The notes beneath the pieces were generated by a model. That model saw only the letters and a program-made list of their open reading frames with translations, had not been told where the DNA came from and did no database searches. The position numbers and the translations under genes were made by a program. Below, piece by piece: positions 1-12,600 of a stretch of 64,000 nt of DNA. The stretch is taken from NCBI GenBank assembly GCA_036785705.1, contig JAWUZG010000015.1, forward strand, positions 5,781,001 through 5,845,000. The letters run 5' to 3'. Source of the DNA: Acanthornis magna. Lineage: Eukaryota > Chordata > Aves > Passeriformes > Acanthizidae. Position 1 is the stretch's first letter. Each line of letters begins with the position of its first letter.

Positions 1-1350
1 TGGCTTTCAGGTCACTTGAGTGATTAAAAATAATAAAGCAGTTCTCCTTTTGCCTGTTGCTATCAGTTTCTGTCTTTGCCAAGAGATGGTCTCTCTGTAC
101 CCTGTTGAAATGTGCATGACCAGGGCTGATAGGCATAGTGCTTTACAACCAAAGTGCAACCATGGAAGGCCTTTGGAGGAATGTAGGATTCCAGGGGCTG
201 AGAATCTGAGCCATTTGGTTCTCTGGTTTACCTAGAGAGGGATGCTTCTCATTGCTTGTTATGTGAGGTAACATAGAAAACTGCATAGCCCTCGGGCTGG
301 ACTCCGCTCTTTCCTGCCTTTCATGCTGCGTGGCCAGGGAATGTGTCTTCTCTTCCCACCTGTCCCCTTAGTCCCTCTGCCAACGTCACTTCCAACTTTA
401 GCTTGGCTAGTTGGTACCATCTGGGGACTTGCTGAGGGCTGCCAAGGGTGTTTTGTCACATCTACAGGTTTCAGAAGCTGCAGCTATTTGCTTGTTGACT
501 GGGGATTCTACCAGGCAGCTTTTCTTTTCCAGGGAATGTTCTTTCATCCTCCTCATTTTCATTCTGTGTGCAGCACACTTTGTTCTCTATCTCTAATGAA
601 AAGAAGATTGAGTTTGTGAATAGGGAAATTCTGCTTAAAATACTCTAGTTGTTTTAGCTTGCAGCTTCTGAGAAGTCTTTTGAATAGTGTGTTTTTAGTG
701 GCTCTGCTGATTTTTCCTTGCCCTGCAGCTACCCCTGCACCCCTGCTTTGTATGATGGATCTCACTCTGTAGAAGCAGACTGAATTAATTTTTGATAGAT
801 TTCAGCTTAGCTTCTGTTTCCCTGTGCAAAACTGTGAGAAATTGTTTACATGCTGTTGAGAAGAATGTGCTGTGAAAGCATGCATGTAAGTGACTGACTG
901 ATAATCACAATTATGCAAAATCATGGTCTGCGCTTCTTCACAAGAGCTCCTGAACAGTAATTTTTTCAGCTCTTACACTGTTGCACTGCAAAATATCCAT
1001 TGTAAAACCAAACATCTTGACACTCCTCTTGTCTGCAGACATGCAGTGGAATCTTTTCAAAGCACGCTTCTGGCAGACAACCTCATGTTAAAGAGGCTGA
1101 CCTGAAGTACCCTTTGTATTCTCAGTCCAGTATTTCTTGTCCTCTTCTGGAAAGCTGCTTCTGCTGAACCACTGATCTGTGTTGGTCTTTCAAAGCATTG
1201 TTTGACCAATGCTGTTCTGAAGAGTTTCCAACTTTTTAAAATTTTTAATTCCTACATCTCTGGGTTCTCCTTAGCCAAATCACTTTAGTGTTCAATCTCT
1301 GCCTCGGTAGAGAGATATCTGTCCTATCTCTTCTGGGGTGCTGCTGTGCC

Positions 1351-1378
1351 AAAAAAAAAAAAGAAAAAAGAAAAAAAA
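1351..1378. repeat. A-rich simple repeat
   Basis: A 28-bp run of adenines is broken only by two single guanines. It sits just before the first of two related segments (1379-1485) and could be a degenerate poly(A) tail, but no retrotransposed body is recognisable next to it. Confidence 0.8.
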
Positions 1379-2245
1379 TCAGTCTTTAAGCTCTGTTTCC
1401 TTCACTGTGTATTTGCTGTGCCTTGAATACTGATTGGAATAGGGAACATGGTTGCCAGTCATGAGTGGGTGCTCATTTATGGAAGAAGTTTGGGGCAGAA
1501 ATAGTCTTAAATGTCACGATGAGTTACTTTGAGTTTGTGTAAAGCTGAGAGCTTTTTTATTTTGAGATATCAAGGTAGTGCAATACAACTTGGTAGGTCC
1601 ATGGTCTGGGTGGTAAGGATACCAGGGGAGTTTCAGGTAGAGTGGGTGACTTCTAGGAGCTGTGTACCTCTGCAGTACTTTTTTTTTTATGAAACAGGAC
1701 ATTTATATGGCACTTAGGGATGTGATTTAGTTGTAGACTTGGCAATGTTGTGTTTATGGTTGGACTGCATGATCTAAAGGGTATTTTAAAACCTAAATGT
1801 TCTATGATTTCTGCAGGATTTCCCATCATACCCGTTTTTCTGTTCTGATGGGTGCTTCCCTTCTCTGAATGAGCATGCTCTTTGAGTGGGAAAAGACAAG
1901 TTAGGGATTTGTAAAGGCTTCAACCTCTAGTAATGTGGACATCATTTTTTTGGCATATAAAGTACTGCATTTCCTTGTGCTTTTCAGTAGCAATTTGCCA
2001 CTTGCAGTACAAATAAAAGACTATGACTGTACTGCAACATGCTGAAGGGAGAAATGGTAATTAGATGCTAATTACTCATGCATAGTTACTCATGGGTAAA
2101 TTAGTTTTAAAAGTTGCAAATTCAGTTCTTAATACTCAGGGAGTAATCTTGGAGCCTTGTCTCTTCACTGTGTATTTGTTGTGCCTTGAACACTGAATGG
2201 ATTTGGATATTTTCTGGTTGTGAATTGGCTCACTCGTGGGAGAGG
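1379..2245. repeat. Pair of diverged direct repeats (about 1379-1485 and 2145-2245)
   Basis: The cores at 1401-1438 and 2164-2201 are nearly the same (TTCACTGTGTATTTG, then TGTGCCTTGAA), and weaker similarity extends on both sides to about 100 bp. The copies are in the same orientation about 765 bp apart, with the CR1 tail between them. They could be two copies of an unrecognised dispersed repeat or an old local duplication. Confidence 0.5.
1709..1812 (+). mobile_element. CR1 LINE 3' tail fragment
   Basis: The segment matches my recollection of the avian CR1 3' end. It has a GGCACTTAGGG-like block, GTAGACTTGGCAATGTTG, GGTTGGACT...ATGATCT, then ACCTAAATGTTCTATGATTT, which resembles the CR1 terminal ATTCTATG octamer. 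It is a short, 5'-truncated, decayed copy with no coding capacity. The family is confident; the subfamily is not assigned. Confidence 0.8.
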
Positions 2246-3539
2246 TAATTACCTGTTCAGTTATTACAGGCTGCTTACTGGGCATGTTGTGTGTGGGTTT
2301 CTGTGCAGGACTAATGTTTCTCAGGCTTTCAGGTTTAGGCCATCATAGCCTTTAATTGCTGGAGAACAGCAAGTGGAAATCACACACCATTTGGGAACTG
2401 CCTGTCTGTTTCTAGATTTAATACATGGAAACTGTGTATCCTGCAGGTTTGGGTGTGTCACACAGATTGGGCACTTTGGGGAGTATGTACAGAGCTATTG
2501 GTTGTGCACTGGTAATTGCCCTGATTCGGTGCCCTGAGTCTGTTGCTTTTCCAAGGCCAGCTCATGTGTGCTGCTTATCTGAAAGGTTGGAGATGTCATT
2601 TTGAACCTGACTGACACTTTTCTGCATGAGATGTGTTTAGCCTTATAGTCATTTAATGAGTTTTAAGAAAATACAAGCCACTCTTGGGATTGGTGTTCAA
2701 ACAGGGAAGGCCACAAATACTGACTTGTAGCCATCTCTGTGAATTGGGGTAAGCTTTCCAGAATGTTAAATTCTGAGTCTGGCTTGCCAGATACTTCCCA
2801 GGGGGTGGGTGGTAGACTGGACAAAGTCTGGCTGTCATAGGAGTGCAGGAGGTCATGTAGTCCAATTTTCTGGGCACAAACCCCTGTGTCTGACAGCTGA
2901 CTGGGACCAATCCCTGAAAACAAGCTTATACTCTGAAAGGCAGATAAAGGAGTAAAAGGTAGACCACCAGAGCAAATGCTGAGTTACCTTATTTTCTGTG
3001 ATGGTTAGTCACATTTTGGATTTATGATGTTGCAGGAAGGGAATAGGATGAAGCCAGCTGCTGCTACTTTGCCTAAGAGCCTGTTTGAGTATCCTGAGTG
3101 AGTCGAGTTATCTGAGAGTTTGGATGGGGCATCAGTAAACACCAATGCATGGGAGGGAGGCTACCTGGACAATATGTTCCTGCTCTCACCTACAGACAGC
3201 AGCTGAGCCTAGGGAACTGCTGCCTTACAGTCCTGCACACTGACCTGCCAGGACAGACAGTGGGTGGCAGATGGGGCTTTGCTGATCAGTGACCCTCCTC
3301 CTTGTGAGTGCCCCGACAAGCTCTCAGGAGTATTCCTCTGGTGATGAGGTTGGGCATACAATTTCACAACATGGTGTTTTAGTGTGAGGCATTGATCTCT
3401 GCGATCCTGCATGTTTTGTCCCTGTCAGGCCCAGGAAACCACAAGGCTGATCTTAGGTGTTTTGAAGCTTGGTGTTAGATCCAGTGGAGCGAGTGAAATA
3501 GTTTTCAGAGAAGATGCTCACTGTCCTTTCTCTTAACAG

Positions 3540-3665
3540 GTGTGGAGGTGTATGGTGTTGTAAAGGCACCTGGAGGAGTCTGGAGCAATGCCACCACCTT
3601 CAGACATTGTGAAAGTGGCTGTTGAGTGGCCAGGTGCCAATGCCCAGCTGCTGGAAATAGATCAG
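3540..3665 (+). CDS. ELMO2: ELMO2 start exon: 48 nt of 5' UTR plus residues 1-26
   Basis: The acceptor TCTTAACAG precedes 3540 and the donor GTGAGA follows 3665. The ATG at 3588 has G at -3 and opens [16 protein letters not shown], matching the known ELMO2 N terminus, which fixes the start. The exon ends in phase 0. Confidence 0.96.
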
Positions 3666-6600
3666 GTGAGACCTGGTAACCAGATGGGGGAGGAAAGGCA
3701 CTCCAGCATTGATATTGGAATGTGGGAAGCATAGAAATGGGCAGTATTCCTTTCTTGTTGAGAGGAACATGGCTACTGAGGACTCTCTTTCTGTTCTAGA
3801 AAAGGCCTCTTGCATCCATCATCAAGGAGGTCTGTGATGGGTGAGTAGTTCTCTGGGAACTCTTGTGGAGAAAGTCTGTCCTGCTGATAAATGTTGCTGG
3901 GTTACTGTGGAAGTCTGCTGCTTGTTTATGTGCTGCTAGCACAGTCCATGCTGCCTGCTGCCAGTTTTGGCCATGGAATAGGCTGGGGTTTTAATGATGA
4001 AGAAAAGGATTTCCTGGAAAACTGGGGCTTTCCATTTTTATTGCAATTTTAAGTGTGTGCATTTGTATGCCCAAGGGTCAGTTTCTCTGAGGATTGGCCC
4101 ATCCTGCTGTTCTTGAAGTGTAGGCCTGTTCAGATGTTCCACAGAGTTGATTTAGAGTAGGCTGAAGCCTCACATTCTCCTCACAAGGAGTTTTCTCTCC
4201 TCTTCGGGAGACCTAATTTCCCCTGCTAAAGCTTTGCTTGAAAGTTCTTTTGCACCTTCCTGGGGTTAAGCTCCATTTCCTAATTGAAAGCCAGATGAAA
4301 GAAGAGGAAGAAGCTTAATGTATCCTTCTTCTTCCTCTGCCAGGTGGTCGTTGCCAAACCCTGAGTACTACACGTTGCGTTATGCTGATGGTCCTCAGCT
4401 GTACATCACAGAGCAGGTCAGTGTGAGAGGCTGCAGTTTGCTATATCCTGGGTGAGAGTGCAGAATGTCTTGGACTAGAGTCATGGAGCAATACTGGCAC
4501 TAATCCTTGGGGAGCAGCATCTCTGCTCTCGGAGAGGCTCAGACTCTAATGGTGCCATTCAGCTGAGGAGCTTTGCACTGCTCCCTTTGTGTGCCTGCAG
4601 GTGTGGGGACTCAAGTTCAGTACCCTCAGTGGGGTTGTGTGGCATAGGAGCCCCTTTACTTGTGCATACAGATGTGCACTGTAGATCCACTTGGGCTCTT
4701 TCCCACCCACTTTTCCACAGTTCAAAGTTTGTGGTTTTTTTCAGACTCGCTGTGACATCAAGAATGGAACTATCCTACAGCTGGCAGTCTCCCCGGTAAG
4801 TGCTTCCTCTCGTTTCTCTTTCTCAATAGCTCCATGTATGACAAGCTGTTTCTTGCCTCTTGGCTTTTCTTTCTCCTTCTCCCCAAATTTCAGGAGGATT
4901 ACTTTTGTTGTGGGCCATTCCATGCAGTGAGGCACACACTGTTTGTTTTCTGTCCTGGCTGTTTAGTATGTCTTTCCTTTGGACGCTCTGCCCTTTTATA
5001 GGGCTTTCTGTAAATAAATCCAGTTCACAGTTTTAATGCCTCTCCTAGATTAGGATGTTGTGAAGCACCTGACAAATGCATTCTCAGTATGAGTGCACTT
5101 AGCATGGTCAGTCAGAAAGCAACAGTTCCAGTGACTGAATGCGAAAAATTAAAATAGAGGCAAATTTGCTGCATAGGGGGTTGATCCTGCTGAATTCTTG
5201 CTATTGTGACTTCAAGAGTCACCTTTTGCAGCTTTCTTTTTATTGCAATTTTTAAACCTTTTTTGTGGAAATGTCATGGTGTAGAGCTGAGGGTAAGTAG
5301 AACTGGGAGAAGGTACTTGGGCAAGAGGGAATTGAGAGGATGTCATTGATCTGTGTCTGAGAAATCTTACAGAATGTCTTGTGGATACACCAAATGTGCT
5401 CATGCTTCTCTCTGAATCTATGAGACTTCTTATTAATACCATATTTCTTGAATGGTGTTCCTCCATGTTTCTATACCCACTTCACACACCTCAGTCAGGA
5501 GAAAAAAAGGCATTTGCTCCAACATGTAAACTAGCATTTTACTTACCTCCTGCTTGGCTGTAACTGTTGCTGAGAGACGCCTTTTTTAGACTGCCTTAGA
5601 CTTGCTGACTGCAGCTCCTGAATGTGTCTTTGCTGGTAGCTCTACCCTCGCTCTGGTCTCTCTGCCCACCCGTGGGCTTCTGACAGAATGCTGATGCTGG
5701 CAGGGCTCAGACCGCAGGTGACTGCTCTGTAACTGGCACTGTCCCTCTTTCCTGCCAGTCTAGGGCAGCTCGCCAGCTGATGGAGAGGATCCAGTCCCAC
5801 AGCATGGAAGCCCGGCTGGATGCCATGAAGGAACTGGCAAAACTTTCAGCAGACGTCACCTTTGCCACAGAGTTCATCAACATGGAAGGGATTACAGTGC
5901 TGACACGGCTTGTGGAGAGTGGGACCAAGCTTCTATCCCAGTAAGCTTCCTTTATTCCAGGGCTCTGAAAGAAGGCCTCAGATAAGGGGCTGATTTTGCT
6001 TGCTGAAGTGGCATTAAGCAACTAACCTCATAGCAAATGCTGGTCTGTGGAGACAAAGTCTTTCTAGTCATTTGCTAAACCTTGCTAAACCTTGTGAGGC
6101 AAAAGAGGAGGCAGTTATGATCTGATGTGAAAGTTTCCTCAAGCACATTCACGGTGAACTGTGATGCAAATAATTCACTTGGATTTTCTGTTGTTATGTT
6201 TCACTGAAAGTACTTTAAAAGTCTTGATAACTTACTGTCATAACCTTTACAGCCCTTACATGTTAGCAACTAATATGTTTTTGGCATTTTTTGCAATCTT
6301 TCTCTCAGTCTCTTTTACTTTACTGTCTTGTGGTTATTTGTTAAATCTTCCCAATTCATGCTGTGCTTTCATTTTATTTCAAGTCAGGTCCCAATATTTA
6401 GAGGACAGATAATTTTTCTGAGTTTTTTTCTGATGTTAAAACACATTTGTTCCTTGGACTAGCCAAGTACCGATCCAGATGGTTGTGAGTCTCTGATGGC
6501 AGGACTGGGGACTTGTTGCTGCTAATTTTTATTTATGCTTGTAACCAGGAAAAATAGAATACCTTTCTACAAAACGGTAGATTATCTCCATAAATGCATA

Positions 6601-9600
6601 CACTATATTGCTCCCCCAGGTGCCAAACTATAGCCTGTTGTATTAGGAGAACATGGTTACATTTTTCTCTTACCCACCTTACCCAGACTGAGCAGGCTTT
6701 TTTCTTGCTACCAGATGTCTTGTAATTGTGTTCTTCATTTCCTCAGTTACAGTGAGATGTTGGCTTTCACCCTGACTGCCTTCTTGGAGCTCATGGACCA
6801 TGGTATTGTCTCGTGGGACATGGTCTCAATAACCTTCATCAAACAGGTAAGTTTGAGTGGAGGGGGTGAGTGGATCTGTTTCTTTTCATGCTTTAATGCA
6901 CCTTCCAGGAAGAGCAAAAGGCTCTGAGAAGCTGAGTATTCTCTGAGAGCACAGTGCACCCCCATTTCTGAGCCCTGTCTCACTCACCACCCCTGCTCCT
7001 GCTTGGGCATCAGCTGAGCTGCTGCTTCATCTGTTTTTAGATTGCAGGGTACGTGAGTCAGCCCATGGTGGACGTGTCCATCCTGCAGCGGTCCCTGGCC
7101 ATCCTGGAGAGCATGGTGCTCAACAGCCAGACTCTGTACCAGAAGATTGCAGAGGAGATCACCGTGGGGCAGCTCATTTCCCACCTGCAAGTGTGAGTGT
7201 CCACCCAGCAATGATGTGATTTATACCGATTTTATGACTGCTTGTTTATTTAAAATTACATCCTTTTACATTTAAAACACTTATATATTATCTTTTTTAA
7301 GTATTATCAATATGACAACATACTTGAACTTTAAGGCTTCTAATGGGTTTTTTTAAAAAGTGAGACTCTAGAAAAATATCTTCTGTGTTCTGGAAGCACT
7401 TAAGCATGTGCGTCCTGAACAAAGATATTTAGCTTAAATAACTGCCCAAGTGTGTTCAGTGCTGGAACCAAACCTGCATTTTACTAAAACAACTTCCCAA
7501 AGGTTCTGCATCCAGCTGTCTGTCACTTTTACTCCTCTTTAAATTATCTCCACTAGAATCTAAAAGCTCATCATCTTCTGGGTTTTGTCTTGCATACTAA
7601 AGAAGAAAACAATACTTTTCTTGCTTGAAGGGAATAAAAATTCTCTTAATCTCCTTCCTCTCTTTCCAAACAAATGGGCAAATTAATATCTGTCTCTTAG
7701 GGCTATTTGTCTAGGTCAGTTCTACTCTTCCATATAAAAAAGCAGCATGTAATTGTTAGAGCTTTGAGTAGGTTGGGTTTTTTCTCAAGCCTTTTAATTC
7801 TGAACATGTGGAAAAGCACTATTTGTGAATGTGATTGATACTCCTTAATCAGTGAACAGTAGTTTAACAAAATTGTAGTGCAAACAAAGTATTGCATCAA
7901 TGTCACTGTGTGCTTGGAATGTTTATACATTTGAATTTGGTTAACAGAAAAGCTAAAGAAGTTCTCGTGAACACCGCAGCAACTGTTCTGCCAAGAGTAT
8001 ATGTTCTTTCAGCTTTATGATTTCTGGTTTAGTCAAACATAGATTTGGTCCTAGCATTGAACATACTTGTGCAGTTTTTTAAGCAAAATATCTTTGTTCA
8101 AGACATAAACTTGTGTGCTTAAGTTCTTCCAGAACACAGACGGTCACTTAAGAAAGCATCTATGCAGGGAATATTTTGGAAAGGGAGGTGGAGGGTGAGT
8201 CAGAATTTGCTCGTGGTTTTCTTGGCAAGACCATCAGGAGGGAACAGTTCATAAGGGAGGATAGGTTCTGGAAGAACATGACCATAGAAACACATCCAAA
8301 GGAGATGAGTTAGAAAAGGGCAAACTAACCTTGAAATTGTTCTGCTTTGTCAAAAAGCAAGCAGTGTGGTGAAAAGAGCGACAAACCCTGAAAAGGAGAG
8401 CAAAAGTGAATGGCAGACTTCAGAGACCTGTGCAGCTTGGAGGCCCAAGGAAAACCTAGGATGATGCACGGAGATTTGCGTGTTTGAAGTACAACAGATT
8501 GACCAAAATGAAAAAGATTTGGAAGGGAGCAATAGAAGAAAGAATATGGTTATTATCCAGAGATATGTCAAAGTGAGGAAAATATCTATGTAAGCTAAAA
8601 GAAGTATTGGCTTTAGATCTTTTACAAAAAGTTTAATTCTACATCTATAGTTAAATAATTTTTTTAAAAAGTATATTTATGCACACAAATTCATTTAGGT
8701 GATACACTAGACTTCTGCTCATCAGAAGAGCTTGATGCAAGAGTGCACTGGGTCTGGCTGAGATGGAGTTCCCCAGGGGAGCCCTCACAGTGCTGTGCTG
8801 TGCATTAAGAGCTGGAAAGGTGTTGATAAAACCCACCAGTGTTTTGGCTGTTGCTGAGCAGTGCTCCAGCATCAGAAGTGTCTCTCCAATGTTTCCTCCC
8901 CTCATCTGGTACCCTGGGGGTGGGCAAGATCTTGATGGAGGGACATAGCCGGGACACCTGACCCAAACTGACCATATGACATCTGCTCAGCAGTAAAAGC
9001 TAAGAGAAAGGAGGGATGAGGGGCATTTGTTACTATGACATTTGTCTTCCAAAGCAGCCACTGTCCGCACTGAAGCTCTGTTTCCCAGGAAGCGGCTGGA
9101 CATCACCTGCTAATGGGAAGTTGAGAATAAATCTTTTGTTTTCCTTTGTTTCCATGCACAGCCTTTGCTTATGCTTTATTAAGCTGCCTTTATATTGAGT
9201 TTTTCCCATCCTATTTTCTCCCCTGCCTTGTCCTGCTGAGGAGAGGGATACAGTGGCTTGGCAGGCACCTGGTGTCCAGCCAAGGTCTACCCACCAGAAA
9301 GAGTTAGAGTGTTGCAAGAAACAAACCTGGATTTGATAGAGTCCAGGATGAGGACAGAAGAATGTCATCGGCGTTTAGAAGCTTAGTTTTGAGCTGTTTT
9401 GAACATGACAAGTGAAACCACATGCTGTGTGTGATCTAGGAAAGGGCTAAGTGCCTTTACCTGAACAAGTTCTTCAGTCAAGGATGCTTTCCCCTTAGTT
9501 CCATTTGCTTTTGGTGGCTTCCATTGGCATAGGGAGAAAAATTACTTGCTCCATACTAGCTTCAAGCTATATCCATGTAGCAGACTGTACTATAACCAGG

Positions 9601-12600
9601 TTTTACAGAGATAGTTTCAGCATTGGAAACAGCCTGTGGTGGTGCTGTGTTGCAGTCTGCTCTGTCTCCTGGATAATGGATCTGTTGGTCAGAAATTTCT
9701 GTCCACTTTTTGCAAGACTTATGAAGAGATGGCCATCATGAACCTGGGTCCTCCTTGTCTGTTGAAAATGCAAGACAGCTGTAATCAGTGTTCTCATGGT
9801 ATTGGTAAAGCAACAAGCTGTAATATTCTGTACTGCCTGTTGCCTTACAAGCCTCCCTTTTTTGTTTTCTGCAGCTCAAACCAAGAGATTCAGACATATG
9901 CCATTGCCTTGATCAATGCCCTCTTCCTGAAGGCACCTGAGGACAAGAGACAGGTTTGTTCTTGCCTTTTGACTTTAAACCTTGAATAATGGTTGCTGCC
10001 TGGCTGTTTATGCCTCAGAAATCATACTGTCTGGGCAAGGTAGACCTCAGACCTTGCCAAGAACTTAAGTGGCTGTTTCAGTATGGCAGCATAGGAGAAA
10101 AAGTACCATCCCATTAATAATGTGTCCTGGAGCACACATCTATATTTAGGAGGTTCTCAGAAAAGATTCTGAAAGACCTTGTGAGACAGAAAGTAATCCT
10201 CCAGACAGCATGGGAAGTTTTTTTAAGTTAATTGTGTATGGGAGAGGTAGGCTGGGTAGACTCCTTGGGACTGTATGTACTTACTAAAAGAACACCCCAC
10301 CTCCCTCTCCCCCAAAAAAGGGACCTGCCATAGGGACATATTCCTGCTGGCAAATGTGAGAAAGGAAACACTGTCCTGCTCTGAGGAAACTCCCAAGATC
10401 TCAGCTACATGCAAGATGTGCATATGTGTGTATTGTGTAGCTTTGCTGTGTTAAGCCTTTCTTCTCTAGTGCCCTGTTTGTGCCTTATTCCTGGACTCCA
10501 AGCTAAATCCTGTCTGCTTCTCTTTGTGCCTTTTTTTGCTTTCTGCCAGCAGGACAAGCTGCTTAACCCACTAGACCTGCCCATCACTGTAAGTAACTCA
10601 AGCCTGGGGGCTGGTCATGTAGGGGAACTGTAGGCATGTTAGCTTTTCTCCAGTTATGCCTCCTTGTATCCCAGGGATGGTGCCCACAGCCTCAGAGAGT
10701 GGATGAACCTAGGGAGAAGGGCGGGAGGACTCCTGGGGATGCCCTCAGACTGTGGAGGGGAGAAGAATCAGTGGCAGGAGAAACCCTGAATGACTAACTG
10801 TGCACACAAGATCATACAGATGGTCATAAAAGGAAACTGATACTGCAAGACTGACCAGATGAACCAATTGTAAAACTGGAACCAGCCCTTTAGCAATCTG
10901 AATCTCCTTAAACTTACTGCAATGTGAGTTTATACCCCAAATCCCACTTGTGCTAATGACAGTTTCATATCCAGCTGCATCCTTCTAAAGATAGAACTGT
11001 TTGTCTGTGAAGAGCAGTCACGAAACTTGATGCTGACTAGAGCGTAAATTCTGGCTAATCTGTGACTTCTCCCTTAGGGGAAGTGTAGTGTAAGAATGTT
11101 TTTTGCCGTGTGCTAACTCCCGGAAAATCACCACTCTTGTTAATAGGTTGATTTGGAGCCTTCTGTATTGAGGTACTGGTACATTTTTTTTGTTTTTGCA
11201 TGGCACAGAGAATGTTCCACTTTTGCCAAGGATGCAGCACCTTCAGAGGGGAAATAAATGTTACATAATTTCCAAAATTAATGGATATGATTAATACATG
11301 AAGATAAGAAAAATCATACTGCTCTGTTGGTTATTCAGCAAAGATAGCAGACTTCACAGTAAACAAAACTCCAAGGGATCTTTCACTTCTTTTCCCCCTC
11401 CCTTGAACACAATCCAAATGACTGCAAAGGGCCATGAAGTTGACTAAGGGACTTGGAGTATCTTCCATATGAATAGAGCCTGAGAGATTTAGGATTGCTC
11501 AGCCTCAAGAAGAGAAGGCTCAGGGAGGTCTTATGTGTTTAAATATCTGATGGAAGGGGATAAAAAAGAGGGAGCCTGACTCCTCTCTGTAGTGCCTGCT
11601 GACAGGACAAGAGGCAGTGGGCACAGCTTAAAACACCGGAAATTCCACATGAACACACACAACATAAATATGAGGGTGGTCAAACACTGGAACAGGTTAC
11701 CCAGAGAGATTATGGAGTCTGCATCAGTGGAAATATTAAAAACCTGACTGGACACAGTCCTGGGCAGCTAGATCTGTCTGATGTTGCTTGAACCAGCAGA
11801 GTTGAACTAGATGATCTCAGGACATCTCTTTCAACATAAATCATTCTGTGATTCTATGACCATCAAGCAGCACCGTGGGCCTTACTGGACTCTCAGCAGA
11901 GCATAGATCCCTTAGCAGTGGTTAGACTGTGTGTGTGCTCATGCTTCTTTCTATGCTGTTTAGAATTGTTTGTCTTTGTCCTTCCCACTTTTTATCTGCT
12001 TCAGTCACCTGTTAACTCCATCCCATGTACAAACTAATTCCTTCAGAGAAAGGATTCTTTGTGTCGCATGCATGAGCAAATCCTAACAACAGAGCCTTGT
12101 CCTATTCTCAGTACTACATCTCACAAATAGTAGTAGAAAATAATGACTCAGAGGGCAATGTGTTCTCTCTGAAAGCACCACCTACTTCATCTAGATGCTC
12201 CTTAGATACCTTCCACTCAAGCACTGACTCACTTTGGTTGTAACATGAATGCTGCTGAGCTTGCAGCCATTACGGCTTGGCTGTCAGTCACTGTCTTGGT
12301 TTAGGAGGTTTCTGTCTGGATCAAAAGTGATAATAGGGACTTGGAACAAGGTTAATGCACACATTTTACCAGGCTTCTCACTCGGTCAAGAGTAATGTTG
12401 ATATGAGCAGTTGGAAAGTCTTGGATTGCTCAGAATGTACAGCTGATTGAGTGCAATTGTCTGAGACTCCACATCTGCTCCCAATTCTCAATCTGCACTG
12501 CACAGCAATGTGAAGAGATCTCAGACTGTCAGTTCTTTTGGACTTCTTCCAGATGATATAATGCCCAACAGATTTTTCTTACCCAAAAGATTTTGCTTGT

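Larger units (their letters stand above)
1..3539. other. Non-coding region upstream of the ELMO2 start exon
   Basis: I see no coding exon here. The ELMO2 start exon at 3540 is preceded by a pyrimidine-rich stretch and TCTTAACAG, a 3' splice site. This region is therefore probably intron between an unseen upstream 5'-UTR exon and the start exon. There is no CpG island, so the ELMO2 promoter is probably left of the window. The stretch contains an A-rich run at 1351-1378, a CR1 tail at about 1709-1812 and two related segments near 1401 and 2164. Confidence 0.6.
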
